A stretch of 14,384 nucleotides of DNA from Clostridiales bacterium (GCA_031277155.1 JAITMW010000101.1:1-14384); one strand, 5' to 3'. Numbered from the stretch's first letter, positions 6,939 through 13,409 are shown. Translations and numbers: made by a program. Notes: generated from the sequence alone by a model not told the origin.

Positions 6939-7004
6939 ATGGATTCTTCGCTAAACGGGAGTATGTCGCTTCGCTTCTACTCCCGCTAAGCTCAGAATGA
7001 CATG
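6939..7004. repeat. 66-bp repeat, copy B
   Basis: This is a direct copy of 6730-6795 with one base change (CTAAGCGGG to CTAAACGGG). The near identity suggests a recent copy. No coding potential is seen in it. Confidence 0.85.
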
Positions 7005-7029
7005 TCGCGAAACAAGCCTAATGACATTC

Positions 7030-7071
7030 AAAAAAATGCTGCACGGGGGCAAACCCGCGCAGCATTTTTTT
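7030..7071. terminator. Bidirectional terminator between dhaM and glpF
   Basis: AAAAAAATGCTGC-A-CGGG, loop, CCCG-C-GCAGCATTTTTTT forms a strong near-perfect hairpin with A and T runs on both sides. It can end dhaKLM transcription on the plus strand and glpKF on the minus strand. Confidence 0.85.
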
Positions 7072-7090
7072 ATTTAATGTAGGTTGTTTC

Positions 7091-7831
7091 TTATAGGAAG
7101 TTTGTAAACACTGCCCCACCGGCAAAACCGCCAGCCAAGCCGCCCAAAAGAGGCATGATTGTGGGAATCCAGCTATAGCCCCAATCCGGGTCTCTTTTGT
7201 CCTTAATGGGAAGGATGGCATATGCAATCCTTGGAGAAAGGTCACGGGCCGGGTTAAGAGCATAGCCGGTTGTGCCGCCAAGGGCTGTACCAAGAGCAAG
7301 GATTATCCAGGCGATGCCAAGGCCGCCGCCAATTGCTGTGCCCCCTGCGTCCGGAGAGGCAACAAGGGCGCCCATAATTGCGAAAACAAGAACGAATGTA
7401 GCGATAAACTCGCTTATGCAGTTGTCGGCTGTGCTGCGAATGGCCGGGCCGGTGCTAAACACGCCAAGTTTTGCGTCTTTGTCGTCGGTAACATTAAAGT
7501 GGGTGCGATAGAAAATGTATACAACAATAGCCCCGACAAAGCCGCCGGCCATTTGAGAGCCGATATAAGGCAATACCAAGCCGGCCGGGAAAATACCCGC
7601 GGCCCACTGGCCCACTGTTACGGCGGGGTTAAAATGCGCGCCGCTCATAAAGCCAAACATCATAACAGGCACGGCAACGGCGACCATCCAGCCCAAAGTA
7701 ATTACTGTCCAGCCCGAAGTGTTGTCGTTGGCTTTGGTCTTTTTGAGAATTACATTGGCAACAACCGAATTCCCTAAGAAAACCAGCATCATTGTACCTA
7801 AAAATTCACCAAAAAACATATCAAGTGTCAT
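7091..7831 (-). CDS. glpF: Glycerol uptake facilitator GlpF (246 aa)
   Basis: This is an aquaglyceroporin of the MIP family that lets glycerol diffuse through the cytoplasmic membrane, where GlpK traps it. Six hydrophobic helices and two half-helices are apparent. The two NPA motifs are HFNPAVT (N68) and ALNPARD (N193); the aspartate after the second is typical of glycerol channels rather than aquaporins. The selectivity filter can be read as W48, Y190 and R196, close to W48/F200/R206 in E. coli GlpF. GAGGAGGT precedes the ATG. It lies 29 nt downstream of glpK in the same operon and ends at the shared terminator. Confidence 0.94.
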   Translation of the reverse strand: MTLDMFFGEFLGTMMLVFLGNSVVANVILKKTKANDNTSGWTVITLGWMVAVAVPVMMFGFMSGAHFNPAVTVGQWAAGIFPAGLVLPYIGSQMAGGFVGAIVVYIFYRTHFNVTDDKDAKLGVFSTGPAIRSTADNCISEFIATFVLVFAIMGALVASPDAGGTAIGGGLGIAWIILALGTALGGTTGYALNPARDLSPRIAYAILPIKDKRDPDWGYSWIPTIMPLLGGLAGGFAGGAVFTNFL

Positions 7832-7860
7832 AAAATACCTCCTCGCTTATTCTTAAAGAT

Positions 7861-9357
7861 TTAGGCTTTAGCCCAACCAAATGAACGCTTAACAGCTTCT
7901 TTCCAGCCTGCAACAAGGTTGTCGCGTGTCTCGCCGCACATATCGGGGCCAAAGGTCTTATCTACGGTAACATTGCGTCTGATATCCTCTTTGTCGGCAT
8001 AATAGCCCACAGCAAGGCCGGCCAGATATACGGCGCCAAGGGCGGTGGTTTCAATTACGGCGGGGCGCACAACATCTACGCCAAGAACATCAGATTGGAA
8101 TTGCATCAGGAAGTTGTTTGCGCAAGCACCGCCGTCAACGCGGATGGCTTTAAGGCTAACGCCGGCATCGGCCTCCATGGCCTTAATTACATCATAGCTT
8201 TGATATGCCAAAGACTCGACTGTGGCGCGAATGAAATGCTCTTTTTCAACGCCGCGGGTAAGGCCGACGATGATGCCGCGGGCATATTGGTCCCAATAAG
8301 GCGCGCCCAGGCCAACAAAGGCAGGCACCACATAGACGCCGTTTGCGTCGTCCACTTTTGTGGCATATGTTTCTGTAAATGCGGCATTATCAATCATTCT
8401 AAGGCCGTCACGCAGCCACTGGATTGCCGCGCCCGCAATAAACACGCTGCCTTCCAGGGCATACTCTACTTTGCCTTCTTCAAGGCCCCAAGCAATTGTG
8501 GTCAAAAGGCCGTTTTTGGACTCGACAGCTTTTTCTCCGGTGTTCATGAGGATGAAGCAGCCTGTGCCGTATGTATTCTTTACAAGGCCCTCTTCAAAGC
8601 AGCATTGTCCAAACAGAGCGGCTTGCTGGTCTCCGGCGATGCCGGCGATTTTGACTTCTCCGCCCAGCATAGAGGCGTCGGTATTGCCGTAAACATAGCT
8701 GGATGGCTTTACATCCGGCAGCATTTTGCGCGGGATGTTAAGCTCTTTAAGAATTTCATCGTCCCAATCCAGGGTATGGATGTTGTAAAGCAGTGTACGG
8801 GAAGCGTTGGAATAGTCCGTAACATGGATTTTGCCTTTTGTCAAATTCCATATCAGCCAGCTGTCCACTGTTCCGAAGAGAAGGTCGCCCTTTTCGGCGG
8901 CTTCACGGGCTCCCGCGACATTTTCAAGTATCCAGCGAACCTTTGTACCTGAGAAATATGCGTCCACCACAAGGCCCGTCTTTGCTTTGATTTTTTGGTC
9001 AAACCCGCTGGCTTTTAAGGTGTCGCAATATTCGGCAGTGCGGCGGCATTGCCAGACGATGGCATTATATACGGGCTTGCCGGTGTTTTTGTCCCAAACC
9101 ACCGTGGTTTCACGTTGGTTGGTGATGCCGATGGCAGCGATTTCGCTGGCGTCCACATTCAGCTTTGCTTTTGCTTCTGTTGCAACGGATATTTGGCTGG
9201 ACCAAATTTCCATTGGGTCATGCTCTACCCAGCCTGCCTGAGGATAAATCTGTGTAAATTCCTTTTGGGCAACGCTTTTTACATTGCCGCCTTTGTCAAA
9301 TAAAATACATCTGGAGCTGGTTGTGCCTTGGTCAAATGCCATTAAATACTGTGCCAT
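7861..9357 (-). CDS. glpK: Glycerol kinase GlpK (498 aa)
   Basis: GlpK phosphorylates glycerol to sn-glycerol 3-phosphate with ATP. The FGGY-kinase N-terminus AFDQGTTSSR (7-16), the substrate motif NQRET (80-84), WQCRRT (102-107), GIAGDQQAALFGQ (239-251) and VDGGACANNFLMQ support the call; length matches the family (about 500). The frame is open further upstream from a TTG at 9420, but ATG 9357 is chosen because AAAGGAGGT lies just before it and the family N-terminus starts there. In many Firmicutes GlpK enzymes a histidine in YHF(F/Y)G is phosphorylated by HPr; here the same place reads DASMLG (227-232) with no histidine, so that PTS control seems absent. glpF follows after 29 nt. Confidence 0.95.
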   Translation of the reverse strand: MAQYLMAFDQGTTSSRCILFDKGGNVKSVAQKEFTQIYPQAGWVEHDPMEIWSSQISVATEAKAKLNVDASEIAAIGITNQRETTVVWDKNTGKPVYNAIVWQCRRTAEYCDTLKASGFDQKIKAKTGLVVDAYFSGTKVRWILENVAGAREAAEKGDLLFGTVDSWLIWNLTKGKIHVTDYSNASRTLLYNIHTLDWDDEILKELNIPRKMLPDVKPSSYVYGNTDASMLGGEVKIAGIAGDQQAALFGQCCFEEGLVKNTYGTGCFILMNTGEKAVESKNGLLTTIAWGLEEGKVEYALEGSVFIAGAAIQWLRDGLRMIDNAAFTETYATKVDDANGVYVVPAFVGLGAPYWDQYARGIIVGLTRGVEKEHFIRATVESLAYQSYDVIKAMEADAGVSLKAIRVDGGACANNFLMQFQSDVLGVDVVRPAVIETTALGAVYLAGLAVGYYADKEDIRRNVTVDKTFGPDMCGETRDNLVAGWKEAVKRSFGWAKA

Positions 9358-9443
9358 ACGAACCTCCTTTTGTAGTTTTGCCTTAACAATCGTGCGACAT
9401 TCATTCCATTTGCCGCGCAACCCCTAAAGCCTTGATTCTTCAC
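9342..9443 (-). CDS. Possible 33-codon leader ORF overlapping the glpK start
   Basis: On the minus strand AAAAGGAGGT (9460-9451) sits 6 nt before a GTG (9443). The frame encodes MKNQGFRGCAANGMNVARLL..., includes the glpK ribosome site and stops 13 nt inside glpK. A strong ribosome site with ideal spacing is unlikely to be idle, so a translated leader that couples to glpK is possible. It has no recognisable family and could also be a duplicated ribosome site. Confidence 0.3.
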   Translation of the reverse strand: MKNQGFRGCAANGMNVARLLRQNYKRRFVWHSI

Positions 9444-9502
9444 CTCGGAACCTCCTTTTAAAAATATTTGGAATGAATTCAATTTCGGTGGAGCCTTTGT
9501 AC

Positions 9503-9531
9503 AATAATATTACCTTTATTATAATATTATT
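9503..9531 (-). promoter_or_regulatory. AT-rich inverted repeat, candidate operator at the glpK promoter
   Basis: AATAATATTA (9503-9512) and TAATATTATT (9522-9531) are perfect inverted copies with a 9-nt gap. They cover the -10 box and the expected transcription start of glpKF. The AT-richness of the area weakens the case, but the position fits a repressor site. Confidence 0.4.
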
Positions 9532-9546
9532 TCACAAAAGAAGCAA
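9518..9546 (-). promoter_or_regulatory. Sigma-A promoter of glpKF
   Basis: On the minus strand TTGCTT (9546-9541), a 17-nt spacer and TATAAT (9523-9518). The 5' leader to glpK would be about 150 nt and holds the possible leader ORF. No clear terminator separates it from the DUF1667 gene upstream, so read-through from that operon is possible. Confidence 0.7.
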
Positions 9547-9582
9547 ACAAAATTTTAAGTTTAATGAATTTTCATATATTTT

Positions 9583-9963
9583 TCAATTTATGGCCTCATT
9601 TTTTGTGGAAATTGCCAGTGCGTGTCTGGTGGCAACCATATTTACGCCCGTATCGCAGATGTTTTCTGCCACAATGTCGCCAATGCTCACCGGGGCGTTG
9701 ATTTCCACGCCAAGCAGCGCCCGCGCAACATCCATCACTTTGCTTTTGGGGATGGGATGCTCTGTTTTTATGGGCAGTCTGCGCAAGGGGCTGCCGATTA
9801 GGGTCACGGTGGATGTCACCATGCGTTTTGGGCTTAAACATTCCAATTTGGCATATTCCTCGCCCCTTTTGCAGGTGGCCCCCTGTATATCAACAACCTT
9901 GCCCCCTTCAAGGGTAACCTTTATGGCGCAGCCCAGCGGACAGGCGATGCATGTAATTTCCAT
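9583..9963 (-). CDS. DUF1667 cysteine-rich protein, glycerol-3-phosphate oxidation module (126 aa)
   Basis: This small protein has CIACPLGC (C5, C8, C12) and ATCKRGEEYA (C31), the invariant cysteines of DUF1667, which could hold an iron-sulfur cluster or metal. In Clostridia DUF1667 genes commonly follow the two FAD oxidoreductases found upstream here, beside glycerol genes, so it may serve as an electron-transfer or assembly partner in place of the GlpC subunit. That role is inference. An in-frame GTG 9 nt upstream exists, but ATG 9963 fits GAGGAG with 8-nt spacing and starts directly with the MEITCIACPLGC motif. The stop of the preceding oxidoreductase lies 5 nt before this start. Confidence 0.85.
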   Translation of the reverse strand: MEITCIACPLGCAIKVTLEGGKVVDIQGATCKRGEEYAKLECLSPKRMVTSTVTLIGSPLRRLPIKTEHPIPKSKVMDVARALLGVEINAPVSIGDIVAENICDTGVNMVATRHALAISTKNEAIN

Positions 9964-9968
9964 ATGTC

Positions 9969-11225
9969 TCACTCCTCTAGTGCAATCGTGATTGACCGGG
10001 CATCCGGATATTTTTCAAATTCAGCCTTCGTCAGCGTCAGGGTTTCCATTTCGCCCGGGGTAAGTATCAATCGCCTGTGCCGCTTTAGGCGCGTGTCGTC
10101 AAAATATACCGCGACATAACGATTTTTAAAGACATTGGACACCCTAAAGCGTATGTCAATTTTGTCCGATACATTGCCCGGGTCAATTGAAGCGGGAACG
10201 GCATAGCGCACCCCGCCTTTGGTCGACAGTGTAATACCGCCGTCGGGCCGCGGCCGCTTGCCCCGCACATATTCTGCGGCGTTTTTGCCGGCCTGCTCGC
10301 TTTCAGCTGATACAAAATCTACCAAATCATGAACATGCAGGGTGTTGCCGCAGGCAAAAATTCCTTCGACGCTTGTTTGCAGGCTTTCGTCCACCACAGG
10401 GCCCCCTGTAATGTTCGACAGCGCAATGCCGGCGTTTCTTGACAGCTCGTTATCGGGGATAAGGCCCACGGAAAGCAGCAAGGTGTCGCAGGAAATGTCT
10501 TCTTCGGTGCCCGGTATGGGTTTTAAATTTTCATCAACCCGCGCAATTGTAACCCCCGTCAGGCGTTCGCCGCCTTTAATTTGGGTCACGGTGTGGGATA
10601 GCTTCAGGGGTATGCCAAAGTCGTCCAGGCATTGGACGATGTTGCGCTTTAATCCGCCGGAATATGGCATAAGCTCTACAACAGCCTTTACCGCGGCACC
10701 TTCAAATGTCATGCGCCTGGCCATTATCAGGCCGATATCGCCGGAGCCAAGCACAACCACCTCTTTGCCGGGCACAAAGCCGTCTATATTCACAAATTTT
10801 TGGGCCGTTCCGGCGGCATAAATGCCCACGGGCCGCCTGCCCGGGATATTTATGGCCCCTCGGGGGCGCTCTCTGCATCCCATGGCCAAAATTACGGCCT
10901 CGGCCTTGATTTCCAACAGGCCGTCCCGATTTACGGCCATCACCTTTTTGTCCCGGGTGATGTCCAGCACCATGGTGTTCAGCAGATAAGGGATTTTTGC
11001 CTGTTTTACCCGTTCTTCATAGCGGGCGGCATATTCGGGCCCCGTAAGCTCCTCTTTAAAGACATGTAGGCCAAACCCGTTGTGGATGCACTGGTTTAAT
11101 ATCCCGCCCAGATATTGCTCTCTTTCAAGGATGATAATATTTTCGATGCCGGCGTCTTTTGCGCCCAAGGCCGCCGCCAGTCCCGCCGGGCCGCCGCCGA
11201 TGATTACGATATCAACTTTTTTCAT
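9969..11225 (-). CDS. FAD/NAD(P)-dependent oxidoreductase, GlpB-position partner (418 aa)
   Basis: This is a pyridine nucleotide-disulfide oxidoreductase-type flavoprotein. The FAD Rossmann motif is at the start (VDIVIIGGGPAGLAAALG), the NAD(P) motif is VVVLGSGDIGLIMARR, and the second FAD contact is EGIFACGNTLHVHDLVDFVS. The LGGILNQCIHNGFG and ILAMGCRERPRGA blocks mark the subfamily usually found between a GlpA-like protein and DUF1667. It probably passes electrons between the GlpA-like subunit and NAD or another carrier; this is inferred from context. ATG 11225 is chosen because AGGAGGT precedes it with 7-nt spacing and the Rossmann motif begins at residue 5; an upstream in-frame start (11282) would add 19 unrelated residues. 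It overlaps the upstream gene by 14 nt. Confidence 0.88.
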   Translation of the reverse strand: MKKVDIVIIGGGPAGLAAALGAKDAGIENIIILEREQYLGGILNQCIHNGFGLHVFKEELTGPEYAARYEERVKQAKIPYLLNTMVLDITRDKKVMAVNRDGLLEIKAEAVILAMGCRERPRGAINIPGRRPVGIYAAGTAQKFVNIDGFVPGKEVVVLGSGDIGLIMARRMTFEGAAVKAVVELMPYSGGLKRNIVQCLDDFGIPLKLSHTVTQIKGGERLTGVTIARVDENLKPIPGTEEDISCDTLLLSVGLIPDNELSRNAGIALSNITGGPVVDESLQTSVEGIFACGNTLHVHDLVDFVSAESEQAGKNAAEYVRGKRPRPDGGITLSTKGGVRYAVPASIDPGNVSDKIDIRFRVSNVFKNRYVAVYFDDTRLKRHRRLILTPGEMETLTLTKAEFEKYPDARSITIALEE

Positions 11226-12684
11226 CTGCCGGACCTCCTGTATGCTTTGCAAATCCTGATTTATTTGGATTGACAAGGACATTTGACTGCCCGCCCGATT
11301 TTGTCACTTCCATAAGATTTATGCCACATTCGTCGGCAACAATATGCAAAAGCCGCATCCAGCAAAATCCGCCCTGGCAACGCCCCATCCCCGCCCGTGT
11401 TCTGCGCTTGATGGCATCCAGGCTGTTGACCCCTAAAGGCGAACGCAGGGCAGCAATAATTTCGGCTTTAGAAACGGATTCGCAGCGGCAAATGATTTGG
11501 CCATAATCAGGATTTTCCGCAATGGCGGCTTTGCGCTGCTCCGCTGTCATGCTTTGAAAAGGACGAATCCCCTTTCGGTTGGGTTCAAAATCATCTTTTT
11601 TGACGGCGCCAAGGCGTTTTACAACCATCTCGGCGGCTGTAAGGCCAATAGCCGGGGCGGCCGTAAGGCCGGGGGAATCTATGCCGCATAAATTCACAAG
11701 GCCGGGCACATCGGGTGCTTCTTCTATGATAAATTCGTCCTCTTCGTGCCAAGAGCGCAGCCCGGAAAATGAGGTTATGATTTTTGAAGTGGGCAGATGC
11801 TTCAGCAATGTGGCGCTTTGTGTTAAAACTTCGTCCAGGCCGTCTTTGGTGGTAGAGACATCATCTTTATCGTCAATATCGTGCGAGGTGGGACCCAGCA
11901 GCAGATTTCCGTCAGCAGTAGGGGTAACAAGCACGCCCTTGCCCATTTTGGTTGGCAGCTGAAAAATTGTGTGCTTCACCATGGCGCCCTCTGATTTGTC
12001 CAGCAGGCAATATTCGCCGCGGCGGGGCACTATGGTCATCTTATGCGCGCTTAACATATTGTTAATTTCGTCGGAATGAACCCCGGCCGCATTTACAACA
12101 ATCCGCGCTTTGACAATGCCGCGGGTGGTTTGTATGCAAAAATGGTCTTCTTCTTTGCTTACGCCTTCAACACGGCAGTCCAGCATAAATTCGGTGCCGT
12201 TTTGGGCGGCGTTTTCACACAGGGCAATAACCATTTCGTAAGGGCTTGTAATGCCGGCGGAAGGCGCCAGCATGGCGGCACAGGCATCGCTGTGCAAATT
12301 TGGTTCAAGGTCATGCAGCTCGTTATTGCGGACTATGCGCAGGTTTCTAAGCCCGTTGGTCACGCCGCGAACCATCAGACGCTCTAGGGCGGGCAAATCC
12401 GCCTCGTTTTTAATAATAACTAAAGCGCCGTTTTGCTTAAAGGGGAAATCCAGCTGGCTGGCCAGCTCGTCAAACATCTGCCGACCCAGCATATTGTACT
12501 TTGCCTTTAATGTGCCGGGAACGGGGTCATATCCTGCGTGTACCAGCCCGCTGTTGGCTTTAGAGCTGCCCATTGCCACATCGGAATCCTTTTCAAGCAC
12601 GACGGCCTTTATGGCATAGCGTGACAGCTCTCGGGCTACAGATGCGCCGATTACCCCAGCCCCTACAATAGCAACATCGTACAT
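11212..12684 (-). CDS. glpA: GlpA-like FAD-dependent glycerol-3-phosphate dehydrogenase with C-terminal [2Fe-2S] domain (490 aa)
   Basis: This is a DAO-type flavoprotein expected to oxidise glycerol 3-phosphate to DHAP. The N-terminal FAD motif is VAIVGAGVIGASVAREL (4-20). The central part has SSKANSGLVHAGYD and, later, SFSGLRSW and GIDSPGLTAAPAIG, as in GlpA/LhgO enzymes. The C-terminal BFD-like domain has CRCESVSKAEI (C399, C401) and GRCQGGFC (C436, C441), the four ligands of a [2Fe-2S] cluster as in GlpA. 2-Hydroxyglutarate oxidase is an alternative from sequence alone, but the glpKF neighbours favour glycerol 3-phosphate. ATG 12684 has GAGGAGT 6 nt upstream. It is the first gene of the three-gene operon under a consensus promoter. 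Confidence 0.88.
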   Translation of the reverse strand: MYDVAIVGAGVIGASVARELSRYAIKAVVLEKDSDVAMGSSKANSGLVHAGYDPVPGTLKAKYNMLGRQMFDELASQLDFPFKQNGALVIIKNEADLPALERLMVRGVTNGLRNLRIVRNNELHDLEPNLHSDACAAMLAPSAGITSPYEMVIALCENAAQNGTEFMLDCRVEGVSKEEDHFCIQTTRGIVKARIVVNAAGVHSDEINNMLSAHKMTIVPRRGEYCLLDKSEGAMVKHTIFQLPTKMGKGVLVTPTADGNLLLGPTSHDIDDKDDVSTTKDGLDEVLTQSATLLKHLPTSKIITSFSGLRSWHEEDEFIIEEAPDVPGLVNLCGIDSPGLTAAPAIGLTAAEMVVKRLGAVKKDDFEPNRKGIRPFQSMTAEQRKAAIAENPDYGQIICRCESVSKAEIIAALRSPLGVNSLDAIKRRTRAGMGRCQGGFCWMRLLHIVADECGINLMEVTKSGGQSNVLVNPNKSGFAKHTGGPADEKS

Positions 12685-12714
12685 CTTTTCACTCCTCAGA
12701 ATCCTTTTGTTATC

Positions 12715-12743
12715 ATTATAAATCTTGGCGCAAAATTTGTCAA
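12715..12743 (-). promoter_or_regulatory. Consensus sigma-A promoter of the glpA-like operon
   Basis: On the minus strand TTGACA (12743-12738), exactly 17 nt, then TATAAT (12720-12715): both hexamers are perfect. The 5' leader to ATG 12684 is only about 24 nt, leaving little room for RNA-based control. Such a strong promoter implies a repressor or high constitutive expression. Confidence 0.88.
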
Positions 12744-12808
12744 TATATCTTATTTTGAAATTTATGCCTAATATTTCAAAAAGTTCATATCATGTCATAA
12801 GGGATTGC

Positions 12809-13000
12809 ATGTTTAAACAAGCCATCATTCATCATCCGACAGACCCAAAAATTATGCGGCAAATCAGCAAGGACATCGCGATATTCCACAGCATGGCGGC
12901 CGTGGAATATATGGACAGCCAAAACCTGTGCCATGAGCAAAAGCTGCGCCTGATTGACAGCCTTGTTAAAGAGTTGCCTGTGTCACACAAACCTAAATAG
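12809..13000 (+). CDS. Small ORF at the right end of the element; candidate recombination directionality factor (63 aa)
   Basis: The frame encodes MFKQAIIHHPTDPKIMRQIS..., ending SLVKELPVSHKPK. I recognise no family. It is a soluble, probably helical protein with mixed charge and five histidines. ATG 12809 has a weak AAGGG (12799-12803) upstream; in-frame starts at 12764 and 12725 would add 15 or 28 residues, the latter overlapping the glpA promoter. It ends with TAG (12998-13000) inside the attachment-site arm, 1 nt before the core. Its place next to the end opposite the recombinase, and the need of large serine recombinases for a small partner to excise, make it a candidate directionality factor like CD1234 in the C. 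difficile skin element. No similarity to CD1234 has been checked. Confidence 0.55.
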   Translation: MFKQAIIHHPTDPKIMRQISKDIAIFHSMAAVEYMDSQNLCHEQKLRLIDSLVKELPVSHKPK

Positions 13001-13001
13001 C

Positions 13002-13006
13002 AAATG
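13002..13006. other. Right attachment core AAATG (attR)
   Basis: This is the right copy of the core. Inward arms are AATAG (12996-13000) and GTGTCACACA (12980-12989); the outward arm is AATAC (13008-13012). In the excised circle AATAGCA and TGCTATT flank the central AA perfectly; in rebuilt sigK GTATT and AATAC do. Confidence 0.85.
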
Positions 13007-13014
13007 AAATACGT

Positions 13015-13392
13015 ATGCACCTGCGCGCCACAAAAAAGCATAACAGCGATGTGTCCATACACGATTCCATCGGCAGCGACAAAGAGGGCAACAGCATCAC
13101 CTTGGAAGACAGGCTGGCCGATGACAGCGAAAATTTGCCGGATATTGTGGCCTTGAAAATTCAGGTGAAGTTTCTCTATGACAGGCTGCGGGATACGCTG
13201 ACCAAGAGGGAAAGGGAAATTGTGGAAATGCGTTATGGCCTGCGCAGCGGCAAAGAGGTGACCCAAAGGGAGATTGGCGAAATGCTTAACATTTCGCGCA
13301 GCTATGTGTCCCGTATTGAAAAAAAGGCCCTGGAAAAGCTGTTGGATGAGTTTAAAAAGAGCGAGGAAAAAGCGTGCCCTCAGTACAATTGA
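13015..13392 (+). CDS. sigK: RNA polymerase sigma-K, C-terminal half (interrupted sigK, spoIIIC-like)
   Basis: This is the rest of SigK: MHLRATKKHNSDVSIHDSIG (region 2.4 and linker), SDKEGNSITLEDRL, and region 4 with TKREREIVEMRYGL and the helix-turn-helix TQREIGEMLNISRSYVSRIEKKAL (about residues 198-221 of the joined protein). The ATG at 13015 is the internal methionine of IENEIRMHLR; no ribosome site precedes it, so in the unrearranged chromosome this half is probably not translated. Chromosomal coding resumes at 13007: after excision GAA-ATA-CGT links it to the N-terminal half in frame. The stop codon TGA (13390-13392) lies in the terminator stem. Confidence 0.93.
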   Translation: MHLRATKKHNSDVSIHDSIGSDKEGNSITLEDRLADDSENLPDIVALKIQVKFLYDRLRDTLTKREREIVEMRYGLRSGKEVTQREIGEMLNISRSYVSRIEKKALEKLLDEFKKSEEKACPQYN

Positions 13393-13409
13393 GGGCACGC
13401 CGTTTTTTT
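13372..13409 (+). terminator. Rho-independent terminator of sigK
   Basis: GCGTGCCCTCA (13372-13382), loop GTACAAT and TGAGGGCACGC (13390-13400) form a perfect 11-bp stem, followed by CG and seven T. It overlaps the last codons of sigK. Confidence 0.92.

Larger units (their letters stand above)
2686..13006. mobile_element. skin-like sigK-intervening element (10,316 bp) with glycerol/DHA catabolism cargo
   Basis: The element splits sigK inside the region 2.3/2.4 helix. AAATG occurs at both ends (2686-2690, 13002-13006). Excision between them removes 10,316 bp and restores ATT GAA AAT GAA ATA CGT ATG CAC, i.e. I-E-N-E-I-R-M-H, which matches the uninterrupted SigK motif IENEIxMHLR. A SpoIVCA-type large serine recombinase lies at the left end, convergent with sigK, as in Bacillus subtilis. 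In B. subtilis and Clostridioides difficile such elements are excised in the mother cell and are phage-derived; here no phage structural or replication genes are seen. The cargo is dhaKLM, glpKF, a three-gene glycerol-3-phosphate oxidation module and a small ORF beside the right end. Excision at sporulation is inferred from the architecture. Confidence 0.93.

Noticed and set aside
6730..7004. CRISPR array
   Set aside because: Copies are few, unevenly spaced and internally palindromic without spacers of constant length; they are dispersed repeats.
12769..12798. Sigma-E-like boxes (TAATATT, CATGTCAT, 15-nt spacing) before the small right-end ORF
   Set aside because: The start of transcription would fall near 12805, beyond the ribosome site and only a few bases before ATG 12809; the -10 match is also poor.
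2686..13006. Phage or conjugative origin of the cargo
   Set aside because: No capsid, tail, lysis, replication, relaxase or type IV secretion gene is present; only the recombinase and the small end ORF look element-related.
2696..13026. CTGCGC, present at 2696-2701 and 13021-13026, as the crossover core
   Set aside because: Joining there gives IENAILRATKK, losing MHL of the conserved sigma motif, and it is off the centre of all the dyads. AAATG restores the motif fully.
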